DNA of 30,050 nt, taken from contig KQ481967.1 in assembly GCA_001430745.1 (NCBI GenBank), forward strand, positions 603,595-633,644, given 5' to 3'. Source of the DNA: Auxenochlorella pyrenoidosa. Its lineage: Eukaryota > Chlorophyta > Trebouxiophyceae > Chlorellales > Chlorellaceae. The notes beneath the pieces are model-generated. The model did not search any database. It saw nothing but the letters and a program-made list of their open reading frames with translations, and was not told the DNA's origin. Made by a program: the position numbers and the translations under genes. Positions 1-10,270 of this stretch are shown in pieces (the first letter of the stretch is position 1; the number at the start of each line of letters is the position of its first letter).

Positions 1-232
1 CGGGAGGGGGGGGGCGGCGGGTGCGACGCGCCAGGTTGACTCCACAGGGCACGCCCGGCATGCGGTGCGTCGCATGCAGCCCAGCCTGGCGCACTCCTTC
101 AAGCCTTGCAGTGGGGCTGGGCCGGGCACTCTCGACCCCCGCCGCTGTGAAATGCGACCTCCAAATGCACCTTCCACCCGGCATTCTCGATTGCATTGAA
201 TCAAACACAATTCCCTGACTTGTGGCTCTCAC

Positions 233-756
233 CTTGCGGTCGATGTAGTACACGTACGGGCAGGTGCTGCAGGCGTAGAGGTTGTCGCCGTTTGCGTTCT
301 CCACTGCAGGGGTTGACCAAGCGCGGGGCGCCTGGGTGGGCGGCCTGAAGGTCTGACAAACCACGCGGGTCAGGTAATGACAACTGGCAGCTGACAGCAG
401 GACGAGGGGCCGCGGACAACCCAAGGCGGCGGCGCGGCACGACAGCGCGCTGCAGGCAGCAGCGCTGCGACGGTCGCCACTGTCAGCTGCGCCATGTCGG
501 CCTGCGGTCGCTACCCACACAGCGGTGAGAGATGTTGCAGCTGGCAGCGCCGCAGCTGGAGCTGCGAGCGGCACTTCGGGTGGCTCGGGAGCTGCAACGC
601 CCCCCAGAGGCCTCAAGGCCGCGCAAACACGGCGCGCAATTCGCTGAACCGGCTGGATCTCGCCCAACGCTACCCGCCAGCACACCCCAGCTGCAGTCGA
701 ACTTGCAGCGACGCACCCAGCAGGAGGTTGCCGCAAGTGGGGCAGAAACAGTTCAT
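233..756 (-). CDS. RPC11: RNA polymerase III subunit RPC11 (POLR3K-like), N-terminal part, partial at the left edge
   Basis: Two exons are visible: 756-717 (ATG at 756) and 303-233, joined in phase 1 across a GT-AG intron. A consensus donor (AAG|GTGAGA) at 233/232 leads out of the window. The 37 residues begin MNCFCPTCGNLLLVENANG and end ACSTCPYVYYIDRK, an N-terminal zinc ribbon with Cys5/Cys8 and Cys25/Cys28. The run CSTCPYV followed by a basic residue is typical of RPC11 (C11), the small Pol III subunit needed for RNA cleavage and transcription termination/reinitiation in the nucleus. It fits RPC11 better than its paralogues RPB9 and RPA12. The C-terminal TFIIS-like ribbon must lie on exons left of position 1; I found no exon-like match in 1-232. 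The next gene (MYND copy A) is on the same strand and ends about 400 bp upstream of this ATG. The family call is firm from a short but diagnostic stretch. Confidence 0.88.
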
Positions 757-1150
757 CCTGCCCGCAGCGGCAGGATGAGGCCAGCGCAGGGCCCGCACCG
801 CCCGTCAAGCGGGCTGGCTTGCAGCGGCCCCAGCAGGCACGTCGGCGGGGTAGCCGGGCTAGCCGCGGCTGACACTGCATCACCGGGGCTCCCTCTGCCA
901 GGAATTTTGCTGAGCTTCCACGCTGAGCTTACCCTCCATACTTTGGATTGAGCCCCCATGTGATTACAAAGCACTTGCCGGCCCCTCCTCTCCCAAACCT
1001 GCCAGCCACCAGAACAGACTGTCGGGGTGGCGCTCTCCCAGACGCTGATTGATGCACTGATCACAGCATCACGACTTGATTAGAGAAAGACTTGAGTAGA
1101 AGAAGCGAGTGCATGCCGCCCTGTCTCCATGCTGGCGGTGGCCGCTGCTG
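757..1150. other. Intergenic: RPC11 5' flank and copy A 3' flank
   Basis: About 390 bp between the RPC11 start and the MYND copy A stop, both on the minus strand, so it must hold the copy A 3' untranslated region and the RPC11 promoter. Open frames here have no family resemblance. A minus-strand TGTAA lies at 968-964. No TATA box is obvious. Confidence 0.6.
964..968 (-). terminator. TGTAA poly(A)-type signal, copy A
   Basis: TGTAA on the minus strand, 183 nt past the copy A stop. TGTAA is the usual poly(A) signal of green algae such as Chlamydomonas. Copies B and C have the same motif about 150 nt past their stops, which supports the assignment, though a 5-mer can occur by chance. Confidence 0.45.
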
Positions 1151-4100
1151 CTAGCAGGTCGCCATGCTGCCGTTGGCTGCAGCCACCAGGGCGCGGCAGG
1201 CCGGCTTGTGGGCCGGCCAGTCTGCCACCTGGCAGGCACGCGGGCAGTAGCGCACCAGGCTGCAGCGGCTGCAGCGCTTGCCGCGAGGTGCTTGGCTGGC
1301 CTGGCCACTGTCTGCCAGGGTGCCGCACAGCAGGTGTGCGCACGGGCGCAGCGCCAGCGCCTGCGCCTGCTGTCGTGGGGACAGGGGTGGAGGCTGGTCC
1401 CTGCCCTGCATCGTCGCCTGTGGGCAGCAGGCGCGCCAGGGAGGGCGGTAGCAGCTCGCGGCTCGCTGGATCGATCAGCCGGCCCGCCAGCGCTGCCAGC
1501 ACGCCCTGCTCTGACAGCTGGCTGGGGTGGCTAAGCGCGTTGCTGCCAGGCGCGCCCAGGCCGCACCGCCCGGCAATGCGGGGGCTGGCCAGCTGCAGCA
1601 GGGCGGCCACAGCGCGCTGCCGTGCAGTGTTGGGGCGCAGCCACTTGATGTGCCGCCGCCGCTTGCAGCCCAACGTGTGCGGCTGCAGTGCCGCCACAGC
1701 AGCCGTCAGCTCTAGCAGGCAGTGGGCATAGGCCCTGTGGTGTTGGGCAGTGGTAAGGCAATAGCTGTGGATGGAGCACGCAGACACAAATCCACCCTGG
1801 CAAAACACATGCCCACAGCTTGACAGTCGTGCCATGCCATGCACATACAACGCCCGCCTGCAAACGGCATCACACCCTGCCAACCGCCCCACCTGTCCCG
1901 CTGCGCTGCCGACTCCTCATCACGATCAGCAGGGCCGCTCTGCAGCTGCCCCGTGTGCAGTGCCGTTTGCAGGGCTGTGTTGACTGTGAGCAGCGTGCTG
2001 ATCAGATGGGCAGCGGCATTGGCATCCAGAGACCCTCCATGGCCCGGCAGCGCATCGAGCATGCTCCGACACAGTGCGTCGGCGCTGCACGCAAGCAGGG
2101 CATGCATAGCGTGGCAGGCGCTGGTGTGCAGCGCCACCAGGCTGGCACAGAGGGGCTTCAGGCCCGCTGGCGGGGCAGCCCTGCAGAAGCAGGCCGAAAG
2201 CAGGGTTGGCAGGTGCTGTTGCAAGGCAGCAAGAGCTGATGCGACCTCGCAGAGGCAGGCAGGTGTGGCCACGCACACATGTAAACCAATACCTGTTCAG
2301 CCGAGTGCGCTGCAGTGCCCTACCTGTGAGCAAGCAGGGCTGCCGCCTCAGCTGCGGCTGTCAGCACAAAGCGGCTGCTCAGCGGCTCGCCGATCGCCTC
2401 TGCCAGCAGGGGCACCTGGGCCAGCAGCTGCAGCAGCACGCTCAGAAGCGCCGCTACTGCGCTGGCTGCCTCCTGCTGCTGCTGGGTGCTGCCAGCAGGA
2501 CCAACCAGTCTGAACTGATGGCAGATAGTCCTGCAGCTCTGTGCCCAGTTTTCGAGCGTTGTGTTAGCCGTTGACTCACCCGCAGCACCAATGCCCTCTG
2601 CAGCTGGCCCGCCGGCGCTGCGGCTGACACAAAACGCATGACGTGCTGTGCGCTGCCTGCCAGCAGCAGCAGCAGCGAACGCAGGCGGGTGGGGCTTAGG
2701 CCGCGGCTGAGCTCGCGTGAGGCTGCACTGCATTGGAAGATGACGCACTGCCCTATCACAAAAATGCCATAAGACCAACAGCTGGTCAGCCGGTCTGCCT
2801 GCTCTACGTCTGCCCCCGCTGGCGGCTGCACTGGCAGGCTGGCCAGCAGCGACACCTCGCCTTTCAGAATGCTGCCAGCTGCCACCAGCAGCTGCAAAAG
2901 TGCAGCCTGTTGGGCTTCAGATGTGAGGGGACAGTCGTTCCAGCTTGCCGCCCAGAGACAGAGGCAGTCGTGGTTTTCACACCAGATGGCATCCTCCCAG
3001 TCGGGGGCTGCCGCCAGCGGCGTGTGCAGCCGGGCAGTCAGCCGAGCAAGGCGCGAGAGGAGCTCAGGCTCGTTGCAGAGCGCCTGGCGTAGCCCCGTAT
3101 CCTCCAGTGCAGTACATGCCAGGATGCCTAGCATGGCGCTCAGGCAGGTGCTCTGCTCTGCGCCTGCAGGCAGGGCAGAAGGGTGGGGCGAGTACTGTTG
3201 GCTAGCTGCTAGGTGGCCCTGGCAGCTGTGGACAGTGCCGGTGCCAGCCCTCATAGTGCCCCCGTGTCACTCACCTAGGGTGCCCACCACCCACTCCACA
3301 GCATCCATCGCGCAGCGCAGCCAGCCCAGCACCCGCGTGGGCCACAGCTGGGCTAACAGGGAGGCTGCCAGGGCCAGAGCCGCAGTCTCCGCCCCACTGC
3401 AGCTGGCAATTGCCACATGGTTGAAGCATGCCGCAATGCCTTCAAAAGCCAAGTGCAGGGATTTGTCCGCCTCAGCTGCCATGCTGTGGCTGGAAGCTTC
3501 GCTGGCAAATGCTGACTCCTGCAACAGCGGCACCAACGCGCTGCTGGCAACGCAGACGGCGCCCGTGCAGGCTGCTGCCGAGGCTGCCAGCTGGTCCCGC
3601 TCTGCTTCTGATGCGCAACTGGGGCTAACAAACGCCAGCAGGCTGTGGGAGACCACCGATGCAGCGCGAAGCAGAGGGGTCAGGCCGGCAAAGTTGGGCG
3701 AATCCTGGCCGGACGGCAGAGGGCCCGCGCCAGGCCTAGGCTGGGCCAGGGCAGCTGCGGCAGCTGTTACCGCATCCAGCCCGCTGGTCAGGCTCAGCAG
3801 CAAGTTTCTGCATTGTGCAGGCAACAACGATGGGAGGTTGCGCGGGCAGACTGATATTGACATCAACAGGGGCGCCGAGGCTGGTCTTGGCGGCGCTCCT
3901 CTTGCTCACCCACTGACCACCCTAAGAGAGAGGCCTTCCCTGCCTGCCTGCCTTCTCTGGCCCCGCTCGAGCCCCTGGGCTCTGGAGAGGAGCTGCACAG
4001 GCTTGCTCACTTGTGCGGCGCTATGGCACCCTCCTGCTCGGAGAGCTCCTTGACGAGTGCTGAGAGGGTGCAAGCTACATTGACCCTTGTGCTAAAGCGG

Positions 4101-4192
4101 CCCCGGCGGGCAGCGGAGCCAGCCGACTCAAAGTACTCTTGCAGGTCGGCAACGCAGGCCCGCAGCTGGGCTGAAGAGCGCCTGTGGCCCAT
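1151..4192 (-). pseudogene. MYND-finger family, copy A (frame-damaged, probable pseudogene)
   Basis: The five-exon family structure is clear: 4192-4011, 3807-3275, 3163-2324, 2180-1893 and 1734-1151, with phases 2, 1, 2, 2 as in intact copies B and C. The start MGHRRSSAQLRAC aligns with the starts of the other copies. Two lesions break it. Near 2612 in exon 3 one base is missing relative to copy C, so the frame runs to a stop at 2454. Near 1385 in exon 5 eleven bases are missing, which puts the MYND segment (RYCPRACQVADWPAHKPAC, about 1270-1185) out of frame with the rest of exon 5. The two deletions sum to 12, so the downstream frame would be regained, but the stop lies between them. Skipping 2579-2539 (GTGAGT...CACAG, 41 nt) would rescue exon 3; the product would then read through exon 5 in another frame, to 1080, and lack the finger. 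Assembly error is an alternative. Exon 5 is very close to that of copy C. Confidence 0.78.
2539..2579 (-). other. Possible new 41-nt intron inside copy A exon 3
   Basis: On the minus strand the segment starts GTGAGT, contains CTAAC and ends CACAG, with phase 0 on both sides. Removing it restores the family frame after the 1-base deletion near 2612 (CTG CGG joined to AGC TGC AGG). Copies B and C read straight through the matching position with no intron. At 41 nt it is shorter than any other intron in the window, so use by the spliceosome is doubtful. Confidence 0.3.
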
Positions 4193-4648
4193 GGCAGCGA
4201 AGAGCAGGGGGCTCTGAGCTGAACAGAGTCTGAGAGGCAGTGCATGCTGCGCCCAGGGAGGCGCCCGCTGCCGGCGCAGCATGCTGATGTCGACACCACA
4301 CCGGTCTGAATTTCATGCTTGATGAGATTGCTGTCTCTGTTGCCCAAGGCAAATTCTCCAAGCACCAGCGTGGTGAAGGTCTGTCATTTCTTGGGAGATG
4401 AGCAGGCACCACACTGACCAACCAGTCAACTGAGCGGGGGACTGGGCATTCAGTGCTGGAGGGCAGCATGTCCCCATCACTTGTGAGGTACTATTACATA
4501 AATGCGGCCACATGCAGAGATATGTAGACATGTCTTGGGATCAGGGGCAGCAGAGACCAGACCATACTTTGCGCCACAACTGGCGACAGGTGGTGACTTG
4601 CTAGTCGCACTGCTCGCCCGGTGCTCGCCTGCAGCATGACCATCATGG
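4193..4648. other. Intergenic between MYND copies B and A; shared flanking repeat
   Basis: This holds the 3' untranslated region of copy B and the 5' region of copy A. Read on the minus strand, about 4600-4490 resembles the sequence after the copy C stop (about 18920-19040): both carry a TATGGTCTSTGCTG-like stretch, a GCATGTGGCCG stretch and then TGTAA. The bases just before the copy A ATG (GCTCTTCGCTGCC) match those before the copy C ATG (GCTCTTCGCC). Flanks were therefore duplicated together with the genes. Confidence 0.65.
4494..4498 (-). terminator. TGTAA poly(A)-type signal, copy B
   Basis: Minus-strand TGTAA 151 nt past the copy B stop, within the flanking segment shared with copy C, where the motif sits 155 nt past the stop. 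Conserved position between paralogues supports function. Confidence 0.55.
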
Positions 4649-7600
4649 TCACTGCTGGGTGCTGCGCCCGGTGACTGCCCCCGCCAGGGCGCGGCATGCC
4701 GGTTTGTGAGCCGGCCAGGCGGCAACAGAGCAGGCCTGCGAGCAGTAGCGCACCAGACGGCACCCGCCGCAGCGCTTGCCGCGCAGAGTGATCGGCAAGT
4801 CATCGCTGCTGCCCGCCAGGTTGCTGCACAGCAGGTGCGCGCATGGCCGCTGCGCCAGCGCCTGCGCCTGGAACACCGCTGCTGCCGTGGGGACAGGGCT
4901 GGGGGCTGCTTGCTGGCATGCATCATCAGCAGGGGGCAGCAGGCGCGCCAGAAGGGGCGGCAGCAGCTCGCGACTTGCTGGATCGATCAGCCGGCCCGCC
5001 AGTGCTGCCAGCACGCCCTGCTCTGACAGCTGGCTCCCAGGGGCTCCGGGGCTGCTGCTGCCGCTGCCACTGCTGCTGGCAGGAGGGTCCGCAATGGTGC
5101 TGGCAGCAGGATATGTGGGGGTGGGGGCATCATCAGCGCAGCACAATCCGTACCGCCGGGCGAAGCGGTGCGTCGTCAGCTGCTGCAGGGCGGCCACAGC
5201 GCGCTGCCGTGCAGTGTTGGGGCGCAGCCACTTGGTGCTGCGCTTTCGCTTGCAGCCCAGCGTGTGCGGCTGCAGTGCCGCCACAGCAGCCGTCAGCTCT
5301 AGAAGGCAGCGCGCGTAGGCCCTGTGGTGTTGGGCAGGGACAGTTTTCGGGGTGCGAGAAATCATCCAGCACGTGGGCGCACCACATACAAAACCCAAAA
5401 CATGTCCGGTCTGCAAGGTGGGCTGCTTGGAATCTTCACACAACCTCCCCCCTACCCTGCACCAACCCCCCTGCCCACCTGTCCCAGTCTGCCGCAGCGC
5501 CCGGCTCCGCATCGGCCGCCGGCAGGGCCCGCAGCAGCGCCGACTGCAGCGCCATGCTGAGGTCCAGAAGCAGGCCGGTGAGCTTGGCAGCAGCGTCGGC
5601 GTCCATCACGCCCTGGTGCCACGCCGCCGGGTGCAGCATGCTGGGCTCCAGGGCCTCTGGGCAGAGCGCCAGCAGGCCATGCACGGCGTGGCAGGCGGAA
5701 GTGTGCAGCCGCTGCAGGAGTGGGGGGCCGGGCGGCGCGGCTGCCCGCGAAAGCACTCTGCAGGGGGGGCGGGGGGACTAGCAGCGGCGCGCTTGCTGCA
5801 CCTGGCGGCTGTGCCCGGAGAGGCAGCACCCGAGCCGCGTGGCCCCGCCGACCATGCAAAGGGCAGGTGGAAGCGGCGCTGCGCAGCTGAGGGGAATGCA
5901 GGCCCAGGCGCTCGGCTGTGGGACCCCCTGCAGTACATGTGGGCGCCCCCTCACCGGTGTGCCAGCAAGCACGCAGTCTCTGATGCTGCGTACACAAGCT
6001 CCAGGCAATTTATATTAAACTCAACCAGCAGGGCCGTGTCCGGTGCTTGGCAGCTGCCGCTGGGGCTTCCGCCGCCGCTGCTGCCGCTGTCCGCGTCGCT
6101 TCCACTGCCACTGCTGTGGCTGCCCGCGTCGCCGCCGGCGGCAGGGCCAGCAGGGGAGGCGTCAAAGGCGTTCGCCTCGAGGGAGGGGGCCAGGGGCGCC
6201 AGCATCTGCAGCAGGCCCAGCTGCGCCCCCAGCAGCTGGGCAGCCGCGGCAGCCGCCTCCTGCTGCTGCGCCGCTGTGCCGGCGGGCCCGGCGGCCCGGC
6301 AGTTTTGGCTGAGGAAGCCGCCCCAGCTGGCCCAGGATCGGAGCGCCTCCCCCACAGTGAAGGGGCAGCTGGTCGCAAGCCAGGATGCGAAGGCGGCCTG
6401 CCTGGCCGGGGGCCCGTCTGGGGCGGCTGCCGTGAGCGCGTGCACAAAGCGTGCGACCTGCTGCCCGCTCTGGCCTGCCAGCTGCAGGAGCTGGTACAGC
6501 CGGCTGGTGCTGGGCTGGCTGGCCGCTCCGAAGGGCCCGTTCATGGACAGACAGAGGTAGCGCCCTGTGATGTTGATACAGTACAGCCAGCAGATGATGA
6601 GACTTTTTGCCTGCGCGGCCGACCCCGCTGGCGCCTGCACCGGCAGGCTGGCCAGCAGCGACACCTCGCCCTTGAGCATGCTGCCGCCCGCCACCAGCAG
6701 CGGCAGCAGTGCGGCCTGCTGTGCGGCCTGCTGGCACTCATTCAGGGGCAGGAAGCACCAACAGCCCGACCACCGCAGGAAGCTGCAGTGCAGCTTGAAC
6801 CATGCGGGGTCCTGCCAGCTGGCGGCCGCCACTTGGGCGGCGTGCACCCGGGCGGTCAGGCGGGCCAGGCGGCCCAGCAGAGGCACGTCGTGGCACAGCG
6901 CGCACAGCAGCTCCTCGGGCGCGCCGCCCAGCAGATGGAACAGTGCGGGCAGGCACGCGGCGCCGCCCCCGCCTGCACGCGGGGCAGGGGGGTGGGTGGG
7001 CGGGTGGGCGGGGCAGCGCAGGGGTTGGATCTGGCTCGGGCGTCTCAAGGCAGGGGCCTGCCAGGATGCAGTCCCAAGGGCAGGGCGGCCCTGCAGGGCG
7101 GGCTGGAGGCAGCCACGCCCGGCTGCGTCCCACCTTTGCCGCTGTCGTTGTTGAGCACCCACTCGACGACATCGACGGCACCCTGCAGGCAGGTGTGCAC
7201 GCGGCTTGGCGGCAGCGCGCCCTGCAGCAGGGCCGCCAGGTCGCGCGGCGGGCCCTCCTCCTCCTCGTCGTCGCCGCCCGCCGCCTCAAAGCAGTCGAGC
7301 AGCAGCCGGAGCTGCAGGCGCATGCAATCGTCCAGGTTGGCCGCCAGCTGCCAGCGGCAGGGCTCCTCCACGAATGCCGCCGGCTGCTCCTGGGGCAGCC
7401 GCATGAGCTGGCGGCACAAGTGGAGCGCCGCGTGCACCATTGCCACCACGACAGGCACCAGCGGCGCCAGCTGCTCGGCTTGCGCGACGCGTGGTGCCAC
7501 GTCTGTAATCAGGGTGCAGCAGACCAGGAGCGCGGCGGCCAGCAGCGGCTGCCATGTGCCGGCAAAGACGAGGGCACACTGGTCCTGCCTGGAGGTGTTG

Positions 7601-7964
7601 ACGGCGGCGGCCGCCACGTCGCGAACGCCGGGAACCAGCGACAGCAGCAGCTCACTGCGCGGGGAGCAGGCAGGTTGAGCGATTGGTTGAGGCAACCAGC
7701 GCATCCTGGTGCGGTGCAGGGAGCGCAGAGCTGGCGCTCAACGCAATGTAAGGCCCCCCAAGGCAAGGCAAGGCAAGGCACTCACATGTGCTCGCCGAGG
7801 CGGCCCTGCCGATCCAGCTCCCTCACGAGCACCGCCAGCTCGTTGGCTGCCTGCATCCGCGACAGCAGGCGCAGCCGCCGCGCGGACGAGCCCGCTGCAG
7901 CAAACCATTCGCCCACGTCGCGCACGCAGGCGCGCAGGTCGGCGGCCGCGCGCCGGTGGTCCAT
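4649..7964 (-). CDS. MYND-finger family protein, copy B (intact, 889 aa)
   Basis: Exons 7964-7786, 7654-7134, 6972-5955, 5757-5479 and 5321-4649 sum to 2,670 nt (889 aa plus stop), with GT-AG junctions in phases 2, 1, 2, 2. The ATG at 7964 (MDHRRAAADLRAC) aligns with the starts of the other copies. Residues 1 to about 820 are Ala/Leu-rich and mostly helical-looking, with no domain I recognise. Exon 3 carries an Asp/Ser/Gly low-complexity insert (about 6180-6040) absent from the others. The MYND-type zinc finger is C-terminal (about 826-875): CAHLLC, an 18-residue spacer, then RGKRCGGCRLVRYCSQAC and WPAHKPAC. MYND fingers usually mediate protein-protein contacts with proline-rich partners; no SET domain is visible, so methyltransferase activity is not supported. 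Exons 1-4 differ strongly from copies A, C and D, while exon 5 is much closer. The large plus-strand open frame over 6047-7678 is a GC-driven shadow. Confidence 0.85.
7760..7780. repeat. (AAGGC)n microsatellite in copy B intron 1
   Basis: Four tandem AAGGC units lie in the first intron of copy B, just after the exon 1 donor. No function is implied. Confidence 0.8.
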
Positions 7965-8551
7965 GGCTGTGGCGCTAGGATGCGGCGCTGCCTGGGACCA
8001 GCTTGTGAGGGTTAGAGCCCACCTCCCTTTGTTTCTATGGAAGAGAATACAGCACCTGCAGGGCAGCGCGCAGAAGGCACTGGCGGCAGGGTGGCGCAGG
8101 CGGGCGCTGGCGAGCAGCGGGTGGGTGGACACTAGCAATCATGAATGCAGGAGGGCAGACGCGTTGACAACTCGCCTTTACAGCACCTCTGTAGTTGGCG
8201 GGTTCCGGCGGAACTTCCGCACCAGCGTCCTTTGAATAAGCGATGGACGAGTGAGCGCGGGAGCCACAACAGCGCCAGCTGACAGCGGACCGAATGTTTC
8301 ACAACAATATTGGGAAGAACGAGCGGCCAGAACATTGCCCACCTCTTGCAGGCTGCTGTGCGCCAGAGCGGGTGCGCAGACCGCGGCGGCAGACACACTT
8401 CTGATGCATGCGGCAGGCGTGCCCTCCGATAGCAGCAGCATCGACGGCGTGCTCATGTCATAGCACACCACGGGATGTGAATGAGCAGCAGTGGTATTCC
8501 CTTCTTCTGGGCCACCGGCATGGCTGCGGAGGCTGTTACGACGTGTGTGGC

Positions 8552-8556
8552 TTACA
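8552..8556 (-). terminator. TGTAA poly(A)-type signal, FKBP gene
   Basis: Minus-strand TGTAA 383 nt beyond the FKBP stop; the nearest such motif I find in the 3' region. Long 3' untranslated regions are common in green algae. Confidence 0.35.
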
Positions 8557-8865
8557 CTCTTGCATGAGGCCAGCAGCAGGAAAGCTTGCAGTCGATGCGG
8601 CCAGGATTGGCGCAGCGTATGCGCCATGACAACAGCAGCAAGGCACGTCATGTAGGGTAGCGGAGCAGTGCTGGGTTGGCTCACGGGTGCAGCCAAGAGA
8701 GCCAGTGTTGGGGAGGAGCGGGATGCCGCATGAAGCAATGCTCAGGAATGTGGGCAGAGGCTGAGTGGAAAATGAAATGGCCAAGGTGCGGAATTTGCGG
8801 CCAAGGATCGCATGGGCCGGGACGCAGGCCAGGGGCACCCAGCGGGCAGTTCTCAACCCCCTGCC

Positions 8866-8931
8866 CAAGTTTTGAGGGGCAGCCTGAACTTCTCGAGGGG
8901 CAGCTCAAGTTTTGAAGGCAGCCTGAACTTC
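8866..8931. repeat. Short tandem repeat just past the FKBP stop
   Basis: Two imperfect copies, period 40 bp: 8866-8892 and 8906-8931, each running CAAGTTTTGA(R)GG...GCCTGAACTTC. They lie 8-73 bp downstream of the FKBP stop codon on the minus strand, so in its 3' untranslated region. Confidence 0.7.
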
Positions 8932-8938
8932 AGCAGCT

Positions 8939-10270
8939 CTACAGGAACTCTGCGGGCTCAATGTCGGCGCAGCCGCTGGTGCGCTCGTTCGCAAAGCCGG
9001 CGCCGCACTGGGAGACGCCCGCCATGAGGGCGTCGGGCCCCCGCCGCGACAGCCGCAGCAGCTGCACCTCATACCGCACCTCGCTGCCGCCGGGGACGAC
9101 GCCTGCGGGGCCACGTGGTGCAGGCACCAAGGGCGTCCTGGTGAGCAGACGGCATGTGCAGGTCATGGCCATGGGCAACATGCTTCTGCTCGGCCAGCGC
9201 CAGCACGGCCTGGAACCAGCATGGCCTCTGCATTCATCCGCAGTGTGCAGCCACCAGAGGGGTGCACCTCCCTACTTGAGACAGAGCACCACCATCAGTC
9301 CAGCAGGCACCAGGGCAGACAACCCGCAGGCCCACCAGTGAGCTGCCACAGCTCACCGTAAGGGCCCAGCACTGTGGCGGCGCCAAAGCCCAGGGCTGGG
9401 GGCACAGTGAAGGTGCGGCGGCCCCCCACGCGCATGCCCTCGATGCCCTGCTGCAGCCCGGCGCACACCCCCGGCACGGGGGGCCCTCCCAGCGTGATCA
9501 GGGCGGGGCGCAGCTTGCCCTTGCCGCCATCTCGGTAGAACTGCACGCACACGCAGGCAGGAGTGCACAGGGTAGGGCGAACCGTCGGCTCCTCGGCGGG
9601 TTTGCTCGATGCTGCATCGAACATCCATGGTGCCCGTGGCAGGTGGTGGATGGGACTCTCGTAAAGGGGCACCAGTCCCCGGGCCTGGCGCGTGCTGCAG
9701 CCTTGCTGCGCCCATGCACGTGCTGCTTTCGGAACCGGCCTGCAGCCCCAGGACCGCGCACGTGCTGGCTTGGGAAGGGCCTGCAGCCCCAGGAGCGCGC
9801 ACCTCGCCGCCAAGGGTGGAGTCAAACAGCTTGCCGTCGGCAGCCACCTTGCCCACATAGTGCACCATCACAAGGTCGCCGCGCCGCGCTTCGGTGCTGC
9901 CGCTCCCAGGCGTGTCCTCCAGCACCCGAATCGCTGCTGCCGCGCTGCTGCTGGATGCAGTATCTTCTGCCGCTGCGGGGAGTGGCCGCGCCGGCAGCAG
10001 CAGCGCGGCGGCGGTGGCGCCCACCAACGCGGCGCGCCGGTTGAGGGCAGGAGGGGCTGCTGGGCGGGCGGCCTCGCTGCCCTGGGTGCTTAACGCTACC
10101 ACCGCAGGCCGGCAGCGGGGATGGCCCGTCGTTGCGGGCGCTTTCGGCGCGGAACAGACACCCAACATTTCGTGCGGGATAGCAGTTCGAAATTGGCACC
10201 GACCAAAGGTAAGTGATAATGATTGCAAGCACATCGACGGGCAGTGGAGTGCCGATAGTCGGTCCAGCAT
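8939..10270 (-). CDS. FKBP-type peptidyl-prolyl isomerase, predicted thylakoid lumen
   Basis: Exons 10270-9803, 9540-9357 and 9102-8939 (816 nt, 271 aa; phases 0 and 1). Residues 1 to about 76 look like a plastid transit peptide. Then NRRAALVGATAAALLLPA (from residue 77) and an Ala-x-Ala end near residue 101 form a twin-arginine lumenal targeting signal. The FKBP fold runs from about residue 114: VMVHYVGKVAADGKLFDST, then GLQQGIEGMRVGGRRTFTVP, ALGFG, and the last strand SEVRYEVQLLRL. Compared with FKBP12, the active-site Tyr and Phe-Asp are kept, but Trp59 is Leu and Tyr82 is Phe, so isomerase activity may be weak, as in many lumenal FKBPs. A 30-residue tail with two cysteines ends IEPAEFL. 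The start is uncertain: ATGs at 10270, about 10237 and 10168 are in frame; 10168 gives a 237-aa protein with a normal-length transit peptide. The gene is divergent from the RUS gene. Confidence 0.88.

Larger units (their letters stand above)
7965..8938. other. Intergenic: copy B 5' region and FKBP 3' region
   Basis: About 970 bp. The right part must hold the FKBP 3' untranslated region (both genes are on the minus strand), with minus-strand TGTAA at 8556-8552 and 8182-8178. The left part must hold the copy B promoter. A 186-codon open frame at 8738-8178 lacks an ATG at its nominal start and resembles nothing known; I do not call it. Confidence 0.55.

Noticed and set aside
1..232. A third RPC11 exon or a separate 65-codon plus-strand gene
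   Set aside because: No RPC11-like residues on minus after the donor at 232; the plus-strand frame has no supporting motif.
6047..7678. A 543-codon open frame on plus
   Set aside because: It is antisense to copy B exons 2-3, is Arg/Gly/Gln-rich, and resembles no family.
8178..8738. A 186-codon minus-strand open frame
   Set aside because: No ATG at its nominal start, no motif, and it lies where the FKBP 3' untranslated region should be.
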